Notes under the pieces: model-generated
What the model saw: only the letters and a program-made list of their open reading frames with translations
Told to the model about the DNA's origin: nothing
Database searches by the model: none
Shown: positions 16,615-23,879 of the stretch, one piece after another
How the letters are laid out: every line of letters starts with the position of its first letter
Numbering within the stretch: the stretch's first letter is position 1
Translations under genes and position numbers: made by a program
Source of the DNA: DAOUAJ01 sp034433615
Lineage (GTDB): Bacteria > Chloroflexota > Anaerolineae > DUEN01
Assembly (NCBI GenBank): GCA_034433615.1
Contig: DAOUAJ010000135.1
Location: forward strand, 1-53,141
DNA: 53,141 nt
Direction of reading: 5' to 3'

Positions 16615-16968
16615 CTAGGCTGGAAGGTGCTCTCTAAAACGCTGGGCTGTCTGGCGCAAGCCGGGGTCTTGCGCCAGCACATAAGTGAGGTTGCCGTTCG
16701 CCTCCTCTACTTCCAGAAACCCTAACAGGGCAAGATCGTCCATCTCGGTACGGACGAGTTGGGGAGAACACCTGATCTGTTGCGCGATCTCCTGGACGGT
16801 TAATCGCGCTTCCATGTGTCGAGCAAAATAGGCGACGATGTGCCATCGCATCGAGTTGTTGGCAAAGCATCTGATGAATGTTAGCAGGGCAAGATCCAAA
16901 GCCTCAGGCTTGCTACCCTCGTTAGAGGAAAAACAATCAGCGGACGTCATCAAGGTAGATTCCAGCAT
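16615..16968 (-). CDS. Small winged-helix transcriptional regulator
   Basis: A 117-aa protein. Residues ~30-90 form a winged helix: SMRWHIVAYFARHMEARL, the recognition helix QEIAQQIRCSPQLVRTEMDD, and a wing around GFLEVEEANGNLTYVLA. This resembles ArsR/MarR-type or DtxR-like folds, but there are no metal-binding cysteines in the expected places. The ATG at 16968 has AGGAG ten bases upstream; two nearby Met codons are alternatives. Its promoter is overlapped by two tandem 9-bp repeats one helix turn apart, which suggests that it represses itself. Its targets are unknown. Confidence 0.75.
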   Translation of the reverse strand: MLESTLMTSADCFSSNEGSKPEALDLALLTFIRCFANNSMRWHIVAYFARHMEARLTVQEIAQQIRCSPQLVRTEMDDLALLGFLEVEEANGNLTYVLAQDPGLRQTAQRFREHLPA

Positions 16969-17021
16969 GGTTAGGGCTCTCCTGAGAGATTTTGGCACAA
17001 AGTGGTGGGTAGCCTTTCATG

Positions 17022-17058
17022 CTAGTGATAGTCTAGTGATAAAGACATCGTGTGACAA
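17022..17058 (-). promoter_or_regulatory. Promoter with tandem operator-like repeats
   Basis: On the minus strand, TTGTCA (17058-17053), 17 bases, TAGACT (17035-17030). The direct repeat CTAGTGATA occurs at 17022-17030 and 17033-17041, with an 11-bp period, and covers the -10 region. This fits a regulator binding on one DNA face, most simply the downstream HTH protein. Confidence 0.6.
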
Positions 17059-17079
17059 TAGTACCGGCAGTCACGACGG

Positions 17080-19458
17080 TCACGGCTGGGATAGGACAGC
17101 GGTACATGTCGCCCTCTGGGATTCCTCGCCGATTTTGTCGAACAGAGAAAGCTGTTCCTGCGGTATGGCCACGATGGGGTCCAGGGTCAATCGCGCCTGC
17201 CATTCGGGGCGATCCAGATCAGGTTGGTCGGCCAGCCGTCGCAACAGGCGGAACTTGATGAACTGCCAGCCGGCTCCTGTGATGACACCGCGCCAATAGG
17301 GGTAGCGGTCCAGTTTGTGTTGGAGCAACGCGGCCTTGCTCCCGGGCATCACCACGTAATGGGGGACATCCACCAGGCCGGAGGGGGCAGTATGCCATCG
17401 TCCTACCCAGGCATGCAACGTCAGGGCGAAGCCCCAGGCTGGCCGATCATCCTCGTGCCAGATGACACCACATGGCCACAGAGCCTTGTCTGCCATGGTC
17501 AGCGGATGCCCCACAGGAACAAGTCCCCGGCTCAGGGCACGCTCCTGTTCCGATATCCAGACCTCATATCCCAGACGGTGCCCTAACGACCAGAGACGTA
17601 GCAACAGTTCGCCACGCTCCTTAGCCCGGGCTTCTGGCCGATCTTCAGGCCGCAAGACCCACACCCCTTCCACCTCGCGAGCGTACGCGGCCAAACAGGC
17701 CCGCAGAAGTGCAAGGTCCGGCGTCAGCCGACCGGGGAAAGCGCGACAGGCCGCCAGCGCGAGGTCTCGAAAGGACCAGGCGCGCTCGATCAGACGCTCG
17801 TACGCCCACTGCTCCAGCCGATCAGCCAGGGGTTCCCCTGTCATCTCTTCCACTCGCCACCAGGCCTCTTTGTCTACCTCTCGCACCAGGGGCGGAGGGG
17901 GCATCTCTATCATCTCTTGGAGCCAGGCGTCCAATGTCTCACGATCAGATGCTCTGCTAGCGTGACCCTGATCGGCCGGTCGAGCAAGCAGCCCAGCCTG
18001 CGCCCAGGATCGGAGTATGACAGAACGAGCGAGTCCATCTGGCACCGGCTCGGCGCGGTCTTTCACCACCTGGGCTAACGCTTCGGTGGCCGTCTCGCGC
18101 CAGCCAGCGCGGACGGGCCTGGGATGTTCACGCTCGAAAATCAAATAGTGCATCGCCGGCTGACCCTCGGGCGCAAGGCCTGATACCCCGTTGACCAACT
18201 GATAGCCGGCCCACTCCGCAGCTAACAAGAGCATCTCCAGTAGCCCTGCGTGAGTCTCCTCAAAGGCGAGAACCAGGTGACCCCCTGGTCGCAACAGCGG
18301 TGCCAGTGTGCGCAGTGCGACAGCCATAGCTTGCGTGTACCACTGCGGGTCAGCGACCTTGTGCGTGAGCAATGGACGTAACGATGTCGTTAGATCGCGC
18401 CCAAAGAGCCAGCCAGCCCACAGGAAACGCAGAGCCAGAGCCGTTGGGTCAGGTCGCGCCGGGTCTGTTAAAATGAGATCTACCGTGCGCTCTGACAGGT
18501 GTCGGGCCACATCGCGAGATGTAGCCAGCCATGCGAACGCAGCAGGCTGAGGCGCACCCAGGAGCGCCGCCAGCGAGGGCGCCCAGGGGAGCGGAGAGGT
18601 GCCCGCGCGGGCGTTCAGTGTTTCGTAGGCCCATTCCACAACTCGCCACGCATTGCGCTCGACGAAACGCCGAGGCAGGCGCAACGATTCCGGAACGGCG
18701 ACATCATCCGGCTGAGTGTGCAGGGAATGGGTGCGCGTGAGGGCCAACGCGCTCCAGGCTCGCCACAGACGTAGCGCTTCTGAACGGAGTGTCAGGTGCG
18801 CCTCGGCCTGTTGCAAAATAGTGGTCAGGACAAAACGGCTGCGCGGAGGGTAAATCTCAAGGAGGGACTGGACGCGCGGCAGCAGAGGATCATCGCGCGC
18901 AACCAGCCGGCTGACCAGCCACCAGTACATGGCTCCGCGAGCGCCAATCGCAGGATCAACCTCCAGGTCAGCCAGATCCAGGGGGCTTGGCCCGCCAGTG
19001 GAACCGCAGTGAGGGCAGGTATACCCCCGCTCCAGCGGCACACCCGAGGCTCGGTCCCAGATGAACCAATCGGCGCTAATCTCTGTGGCACAGCCAGGGC
19101 AAAAAGTGCGATACAAGGCATCCATGCGCTGCGCCAGTGGCTGCCCTTCCTCCTGTATGTCGGCGATGGTGGTGAAGGCCAGCGCCTGCGCGGCCTTCCC
19201 CGGCGGATCGGCCAGGACACGGGTCAGCAGCAGCGAGACCGGATCGAGGTGGGTCATCAACACTCGTCGCCCGGCACGCACACCCGCGCGAGCCAGTGCA
19301 GGATGCGAGGCAAAGGGGTCCAGCACCAGTGCACCGGGTGCCGTCAACTCTTCCAGATAGCCGGTGACCAACTCGTCTGACCAGGGTGACTGGGGCCAGA
19401 CCCATGCCGCCTCTGCCTCCCGCACTGCGGTAGGGTAACACACTGGGCCCCACTCCAT
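17080..19458 (-). CDS. Degenerate DNA-methylase-like protein with zinc ribbon
   Basis: A 792-aa soluble protein. Residues ~44-75 (LVLDPFASHPALARAGVRAG, then a strand ending THLDP) match the SAM-binding motif region of DNA methylases, where DPFxGSGTT is usual. A zinc ribbon with CPGC and CPHC follows at ~120-151. At about residue 330 DLILTDPARPDP stands where the catalytic DPPY is usual. After that PGGHLVLAFEETHAG resembles the motif near the end of the methylase fold. The C-terminal ~350 residues are helical with no recognised domain. The architecture resembles DUF1156-type or COG1743 methylases, but both signature motifs are broken. The ATG at 19458 has AGGAGG five bases upstream. No restriction enzyme or partner gene is adjacent. 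Confidence 0.62.
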   Translation of the reverse strand: MEWGPVCYPTAVREAEAAWVWPQSPWSDELVTGYLEELTAPGALVLDPFASHPALARAGVRAGRRVLMTHLDPVSLLLTRVLADPPGKAAQALAFTTIADIQEEGQPLAQRMDALYRTFCPGCATEISADWFIWDRASGVPLERGYTCPHCGSTGGPSPLDLADLEVDPAIGARGAMYWWLVSRLVARDDPLLPRVQSLLEIYPPRSRFVLTTILQQAEAHLTLRSEALRLWRAWSALALTRTHSLHTQPDDVAVPESLRLPRRFVERNAWRVVEWAYETLNARAGTSPLPWAPSLAALLGAPQPAAFAWLATSRDVARHLSERTVDLILTDPARPDPTALALRFLWAGWLFGRDLTTSLRPLLTHKVADPQWYTQAMAVALRTLAPLLRPGGHLVLAFEETHAGLLEMLLLAAEWAGYQLVNGVSGLAPEGQPAMHYLIFEREHPRPVRAGWRETATEALAQVVKDRAEPVPDGLARSVILRSWAQAGLLARPADQGHASRASDRETLDAWLQEMIEMPPPPLVREVDKEAWWRVEEMTGEPLADRLEQWAYERLIERAWSFRDLALAACRAFPGRLTPDLALLRACLAAYAREVEGVWVLRPEDRPEARAKERGELLLRLWSLGHRLGYEVWISEQERALSRGLVPVGHPLTMADKALWPCGVIWHEDDRPAWGFALTLHAWVGRWHTAPSGLVDVPHYVVMPGSKAALLQHKLDRYPYWRGVITGAGWQFIKFRLLRRLADQPDLDRPEWQARLTLDPIVAIPQEQLSLFDKIGEESQRATCTAVLSQP

Positions 19459-19545
19459 TCCAGCCTCCTCATCGCGCATTGCATCGCACCATCTTATATC
19501 TTACCATAAATCTAACTGTTATGGCTAACTTATGAAGCAGATGAC

Positions 19546-19574
19546 TTGACGTGACGGGTTGCCCCGTTTATACT
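19546..19574 (+). promoter_or_regulatory. Promoter of the sugar-nucleotide epimerase gene
   Basis: TTGACG (19546-19551), 17 bases, TATACT (19569-19574), about 95 bases upstream of the ATG. The rest of the 215-base divergent gap shows nothing else clear. Confidence 0.6.
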
Positions 19575-19673
19575 GGAGTTGGCTTTCCGTTCTACGTGCT
19601 GCGTCGGGATATGCCGTACCGTTTCCGGACAGGTACGTCGGTGTGAATTTTGCTGTTTGGAGATTAAGAGCCC

Positions 19674-20618
19674 ATGCGCGTACTGATTACCGGCGGCGCT
19701 GGTTTCCTCGGCTCAGCTCTGGCCCGTCGCCTCGTTGCCGATGGGCATCACGTCCGGGTGCTGGATGACCTCAGCGCGGGCGATCCAGCCCGACTGCCCC
19801 CTGATGTTCTTTTTACGCGCGGTGATGTGCGTGATCGTCCCAAGCTATGGACATTATTGCAAGGGGTACAGTGCGTGTTCCATCTGGCCGCGCGCGTTTC
19901 GGTTGCTGAGTCAGTGGCATACCCGCGAGAGTATAACGACGTCAATGTTGGCGGCACGGTAGCCTTGATGGAAGCGATGCGTGACGTGGGGGTGCGTCGG
20001 GTGGTGTTGGCCTCTTCGGGCACAGTTTATGGAGATCAACCACGGCAGCCGGTGGATGAGAATATGCGGCCTAACCCACTAGCTCCCTACGCGGTCAGCA
20101 AGCTTGCTGCCGAGTACTATACTTTCACGTTGGGCGCGCTCTACAACATTGAGACAGTGGCGATACGCATCTTTAATGCCTACGGGCCTGGACAGCCTCT
20201 CCCCCCGGCCCACGCGCCCGTCATTCCCCAGTTCATCAAGCAGACCCTCAGCGGGGAGTCACTGGTCATCTTCGGCGATGGTATGCAAACGCGCGACTTT
20301 GTCTATGTTGACGACGTCGTGGATGCTCTGGTTACCGCCTCTATTGCGCCTGGGATCAATCGGCAGATCATTAACATCGGCTCGGGGAAGGAAATCAGCA
20401 TCAACACCCTGGTACGGGCCATCGCCGAGGTTACCGGCCGCCGTCCGTCTGTATTGTATAACGAAAAACAGTCGGGAGGCGTATCGCGGCTGGTCGCCAG
20501 TTTAGAAAAGGCTCACGCCCTGTTGGGCTACCAGCCGCAAGTAGACCTGCGTACTGGCTTGAAGCGATTTTTGACCGAGGATAGCCGCTTCCTCAGTCTG
20601 CGCGCGCAAGTCGCTTAG
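19674..20618 (+). CDS. NAD-dependent sugar-nucleotide epimerase/dehydratase (GalE-like)
   Basis: A 314-aa extended SDR. The NAD motif TGGAGFLGSALA is at residues ~7-18, and ASSGTVYGD holds the catalytic Ser/Thr. The Tyr and Lys are in PYAVSKLAAE (YxxxK at about residues 142-146), and RIFNAYGPGQ and TRDFVYVDDVVDA are the later family motifs. It most resembles UDP-glucose 4-epimerase and its relatives, which interconvert nucleotide sugars for cell-surface glycans. Exact specificity cannot be set. A hairpin terminator follows within 30 bases, so it is a single-gene unit. Confidence 0.88.
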   Translation: MRVLITGGAGFLGSALARRLVADGHHVRVLDDLSAGDPARLPPDVLFTRGDVRDRPKLWTLLQGVQCVFHLAARVSVAESVAYPREYNDVNVGGTVALMEAMRDVGVRRVVLASSGTVYGDQPRQPVDENMRPNPLAPYAVSKLAAEYYTFTLGALYNIETVAIRIFNAYGPGQPLPPAHAPVIPQFIKQTLSGESLVIFGDGMQTRDFVYVDDVVDALVTASIAPGINRQIINIGSGKEISINTLVRAIAEVTGRRPSVLYNEKQSGGVSRLVASLEKAHALLGYQPQVDLRTGLKRFLTEDSRFLSLRAQVA

Positions 20619-20647
20619 TGCAGCCAATCACTCGCTCGCCCTCCGAT

Positions 20648-20682
20648 AACCAAGCGCCCGGGTAATGACAGGGCGCTTGGTT
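20648..20682. terminator. Bidirectional hairpin terminator
   Basis: AACCAAGCGCCC (20648-20659) pairs perfectly with GGGCGCTTGGTT (20671-20682), loop of 11. It serves the epimerase gene and the convergent LysM gene. Confidence 0.75.
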
Positions 20683-20696
20683 GCTTATGGCCGAGG

Positions 20697-21818
20697 TTAA
20701 CGATGCGTGATCACCGGTGTTCCAATAGACGCCCACTGGTAGAGCCATTGCGCCTCGGACGTGCGCATGTTGATGCAGCCGCGGCTCATCGGGCGCCCGA
20801 AGTTGTTGTGCCAATAAGTGCCATGGATGGCATATCCGCGGTAGAAATACATGACGTAAGGCACATTAGGCAGGTAATAGCCCGGTCCAACCATCGTTTG
20901 GGCTCGGAGCTTGGTGCGGATGGCAAAGCGACCCAGGACCGTAGGGGTGCGAGGAAGTCCGGTGCTCACTTTGGTAGTAAAGATCAGTTGGTCACCTTCG
21001 TAGGCGCTGAGCGTTTGAGTTCTAACGTTTACGTCAATCCATTTACCTGCGGTGGGTATGTTAGCTGCCTTTGACGCAGAGCGTTGTGGTGACGAGACAG
21101 CAGGGGCCGGTCGAGGGGCCGCGGCCAAACCGCTGCTCGGGATATTCAAGCGTTGCCCCACATACAGGATATTGGGATTAGCCAGGCGGTTGGCTGCCAG
21201 GATGGTCTGAACACTCACCCCATGCTGGTGAGCGATGCTGGCCAAAAACTCCCCGCGTTTCACAACATGAACGGTAGAGGAAGTGGGTGGGGCGGGTGTC
21301 ACAGGGGGCGTAGCTGCTGATGGGGGGGATTCGGCCGGCTGAGCCGGCTGGGGTGTGGGAGCAACTCTCACTCGCGTGGTTGCCGCGCCAGGGATCCGCA
21401 GTCTCTGTCCTACGTAGAGGAAGTTGCCGTCAGACAATCCATTCTCACGCATCAACGCTCCAACAGTCGTCCCGTAGCGATTGGCGATCAACGCCAGATA
21501 TTCCCCTGGACGGACGATATGGACCTGGGTGTTGTTTGTCGCTTCGGCTGATGACGTCTGAGCGATGGGGACGCGCAAGCGCTGCCCCACGTAGACAAAG
21601 TTAGGATTGCTTAGGCCATTATAAGCGGCCAGCCGGGCAACCGTCGTGTGATAGCGGGCCGCAATCGTAGCCAAGGTTTCCCCTCGACGTACCCAATGGA
21701 TTATGTCTTCTGCCCCTGATTGGCCGATGGGTTGCGCTAGAGAAGTAGGGGTAATGACGAGAGTAACCACAAGAGCCAGACAGGCCCCCCATGCAATGAG
21801 ATAAGACCTGTATGACAT
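20697..21818 (-). CDS. Secreted L,D-transpeptidase with three LysM domains
   Basis: A 373-aa exported protein. A signal peptide (to about residue 28, SLAQ) is followed by three LysM repeats at ~41-85 (VRRGETLATIAARYHT), ~98-142 (VRPGEYLALIANRYGT) and ~182-228 (VKRGEFLASIAHQHGV), joined by Pro/Thr-rich linkers. The YkuD catalytic domain occupies ~258-373, with IHGTYWHNNFGRPMSRGC holding the His and the catalytic Cys of the SRGC motif. LysM binds peptidoglycan-like glycans and YkuD makes 3-3 crosslinks or attaches proteins. GGAGG lies before the ATG and a strong promoter lies at 21904-21932. Confidence 0.93.
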   Translation of the reverse strand: MSYRSYLIAWGACLALVVTLVITPTSLAQPIGQSGAEDIIHWVRRGETLATIAARYHTTVARLAAYNGLSNPNFVYVGQRLRVPIAQTSSAEATNNTQVHIVRPGEYLALIANRYGTTVGALMRENGLSDGNFLYVGQRLRIPGAATTRVRVAPTPQPAQPAESPPSAATPPVTPAPPTSSTVHVVKRGEFLASIAHQHGVSVQTILAANRLANPNILYVGQRLNIPSSGLAAAPRPAPAVSSPQRSASKAANIPTAGKWIDVNVRTQTLSAYEGDQLIFTTKVSTGLPRTPTVLGRFAIRTKLRAQTMVGPGYYLPNVPYVMYFYRGYAIHGTYWHNNFGRPMSRGCINMRTSEAQWLYQWASIGTPVITHR

Positions 21819-21903
21819 CCTTCCTCCTTCTCGTTAGACAGCAATGGTGTCAATCTCAGATCCGCGCAGTCCTAATCCTCAGAGATAGGCTCAAAGTGTA
21901 ACC

Positions 21904-21932
21904 AGTATAGCAGATTTTCATAAGATTGACAA
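21904..21932 (-). promoter_or_regulatory. Promoter of the LysM-YkuD gene
   Basis: On the minus strand, TTGTCA (21932-21927), 17 bases, TATACT (21909-21904), about 86 bases before the ATG. Confidence 0.65.
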
Positions 21933-22059
21933 TAGTTGCGGTAGAGCTTCAGCTCCCTTCAGGCAGGAAAAGGCCGTTAACTTGATGCCTATGAGATAGT
22001 CGCCTCTTTTGCCCAGCAAACACTGCTTGTGATTGTAAGGTGATCGTAAGCGCGGCCTA

Positions 22060-22087
22060 TTGACCTGAGAGAGGAAGAGGGTATAAT
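22060..22087 (+). promoter_or_regulatory. Promoter of the receiver-like gene
   Basis: TTGACC (22060-22065), 16 bases, TATAAT (22082-22087). The start would be near 22094, giving a leader of about 54 nt to the ATG at 22148. Confidence 0.7.
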
Positions 22088-22147
22088 GATAAGTACTTGT
22101 CGTGTTTCATTTTCGGGGTGATTAATATCAAACAGGGGAGATCATAT

Positions 22148-22639
22148 ATGCCCAGTGTATTCCACTTCGCCAGTTATCCCACCACCCTGAATCAGAGGTT
22201 TTCTGGCGTCTCCAGCTCTGAAGTTACCAGATCAGGAGAATCCAGGATGCGGCGACGGCGTTTGCTCGTCCTGTCACGTGAGCAAACAGTGGGAATGCAA
22301 GCGGTTGCGCCAGCTTTTCGCAGTCGGGGATGGGATGTGGATATCTCTGATCTGAGTACCGAAGCTCTTGAGTCCATGAAAAAGTGGCCGTACGATCTTG
22401 TCATCATGGAGATTGCCCACTCTGGTCCGGAAGGGTTTGCATTATGTGAGGTGCTGCGCCAGCGTTCTCTTGTCCCTCTGTTGCTTGTCGTCTCATCGGC
22501 GGCCAAAAACGATGTCGTTCAAGGGTTTCACAGAGGTGCAGATGCTTATGTCGTAGAACCATTTGATGTACGGGAGTTGCTGGTGCGCGCTGAAGCCCTG
22601 GTACGTCGGGCAGAGGGTCGCGCCTACCAGCCAATATAG
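22148..22639 (+). CDS. Receiver-like domain lacking phosphorylation residues
   Basis: A 163-aa protein. A 36-residue polar leader precedes a single CheY-like domain (residues ~38-155) with no output domain. The fold pattern is clear (YDLVIMEIAHSGPEGFALCE; LLLVVSSAAKNDVVQGFHRG; ADAYVVEPFDVRELL), but the acidic pair is replaced by Ser-Arg (LSREQ), the phospho-acceptor Asp by Glu88, and the conserved Lys of KPF by Glu137. It should not be phosphorylated in the usual way. Such pseudo-receivers act as protein-binding modules. The ATG at 22148 has AGGGGAG seven bases upstream; a start at 22247 would give the bare domain. It is a single-gene unit with its own promoter and terminator. Confidence 0.8.
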   Translation: MPSVFHFASYPTTLNQRFSGVSSSEVTRSGESRMRRRRLLVLSREQTVGMQAVAPAFRSRGWDVDISDLSTEALESMKKWPYDLVIMEIAHSGPEGFALCEVLRQRSLVPLLLVVSSAAKNDVVQGFHRGADAYVVEPFDVRELLVRAEALVRRAEGRAYQPI

Positions 22640-22720
22640 AACACGCGCAGCATTTGGGAGAACACCACCAGTCAAGGCTGCGCGAATTTCAATGCCTGCT
22701 CAGGAATAAGTCACGGGGTA

Positions 22721-22775
22721 ATGTAAAAGGCCCTATCTCCATCCAGGAGACAGGGCCTTTTACATCTTTTTTCTT
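22721..22775 (+). terminator. Long hairpin terminator
   Basis: The arms at 22721-22740 (with AAAAGGCCCTATCTCC) and 22746-22765 (with GGAGACAGGGCCTTTT) form a 20-bp stem with one mismatch and a 5-base loop, then CTTTTTTC. It is one of the strongest terminators in the window. Confidence 0.85.
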
Positions 22776-22951
22776 CATTCGCTACTCTTTTACTTCTCTC
22801 CCTCGCGCGGCCTACCCACACGCAAAAACTCTGATACCCCTAGCCGTAGAACTGCCTTGGCGCTTCGGGAAAATTGCGCGCGTCCTTTAATAGGGTTCTA
22901 TCGTCTAATTAAGCAGAGTTTAGCAGTAGTTAGCTGTCAGCTTTTAGCCCA

Positions 22952-23100
22952 TGGTCTTCTGAGAGGCGAAGACCACAAGTGCGGGCCACAAGCAACCGTC
23001 AGCCTTCAGCCATCAGCTTTCAGCCATCAGCCATCAGCTTTCAGCCAACTGCTGACCGCTGATCGCTAATCGCTGATGGCTGATCGCTGACTGCTATTTT
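22952..23100. repeat. Inverted repeat and degenerate CAGCCAT/CTGATCG-type short repeats
   Basis: The 344-base gap between terminator and HTH gene holds no protein. TGGTCTTC/GAAGACCA forms a hairpin at 22952-22975. From about 22990 to 23100 tandem units of 6-8 bases occur: first variants of TCAGCCAT/CAGCTTT, then their complement-like forms GCTGATCGCTGAC. The two halves can pair with each other. Similar stretches are found at 43142-43180 and 47364-47400. Confidence 0.65.
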
Positions 23101-23119
23101 TGCAAAAAGAGGTGGGGGT

Positions 23120-23674
23120 ATGGCCATCTACGCACGTCTCCTACGAGATAATGAACAAAGGTATTTGCTGGAACTGGCTCGGAACCGCAATGACCGCTCC
23201 ATGCGCAAGCGAGCGCGCATCATTTTGCTTTCAGCTCAGGGTTACACCGTCCCACAGATTAGCGCAGAAGTCGGGCTCCATCCGATCAATGTACGTAAAT
23301 GGATTCACCGATTTAACGCGAAGGGGCCATCCGGTCTGCAGTCTGGCAAATCACCGGGGCGACCGCCTCGATTTACCTCTGAACAAAAACAAGCTATCCT
23401 TGAGCTGGCCAGAAATGACCCGCAGAAGTTAGGGTTGCCGTTCCAGCGCTGGTCACTGCAGCGCCTGCGCGATCATCTGATCAGAGCCGGGGTTGTAGAC
23501 GCCATCAGTGCGGAGACTATCCGGCAAATCATCCGGTCTGGCGGGGACGGATACACTCCGGGGGCCAATGGTGAATCCGGTGTCAGTGATCGCCTGCAAG
23601 CTCCCATGATATTGCACGTCGAGCATAAGCCGGCACAGCCAAGCGGGCAGGAGCTGGAACGTGAATACGCGTAG
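23120..23674 (+). CDS. IS630-type HTH protein without a transposase catalytic domain
   Basis: A 184-aa protein. Residues ~28-60 (RARIILLSAQGYTVPQISAE, then HPINVRKWIHRFN) are the first helix-turn-helix of IS630/Tc1-like transposases. Residues ~75-140 (FTSEQKQAILELARNDPQKL; WSLQRLRDHLI) are the second winged-helix domain (HTH_33 type). The DDE catalytic domain that should follow is absent; a polar tail ends at a normal stop, with a terminator further on. No terminal inverted repeats of an IS are evident. It is either a decayed transposase or a domesticated DNA-binding protein. The intact reading frame, a purine-rich GAGGTGGGG before the ATG, and separate terminator favour the latter. Confidence 0.78.
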   Translation: MAIYARLLRDNEQRYLLELARNRNDRSMRKRARIILLSAQGYTVPQISAEVGLHPINVRKWIHRFNAKGPSGLQSGKSPGRPPRFTSEQKQAILELARNDPQKLGLPFQRWSLQRLRDHLIRAGVVDAISAETIRQIIRSGGDGYTPGANGESGVSDRLQAPMILHVEHKPAQPSGQELEREYA

Positions 23675-23797
23675 TGAGCTTTGTGTGACGCTCGCTGCTC
23701 CGGAGTGAAAAACATTTCCTCATTCTCCGCGTCAAGGGTTGCTTGCCCTTCTTTCAGCGGCACCTGGCGTTTGCACTTTATTATACGGCAATGCTTC

Positions 23798-23831
23798 GGG
23801 GAGGTACTGTGCCTCCCCTTTTGTCTTTTCA
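23798..23831 (+). terminator. Hairpin terminator upstream of mazG
   Basis: GGGGAGG (23798-23804) and CCTCCCC (23812-23818) with loop TACTGTG, followed by TTTTGTCTTTT. Confidence 0.75.
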
Positions 23832-23848
23832 GGACGCAACCGTATAAT
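23821..23848 (+). promoter_or_regulatory. Promoter of mazG
   Basis: TTGTCT (23821-23826), 16 bases, TATAAT (23843-23848), 32 bases before the ATG. The -35 lies in the T-run of the preceding terminator. Confidence 0.6.
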
Positions 23849-23879
23849 TGGCGCAAAGTGGATAGAAGGGAGCAAGGGT

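Noticed and set aside
22990..23100. CRISPR array
   Set aside because: Units are only 6-8 bases, contiguous and degenerate; there are no spacers and no cas genes.
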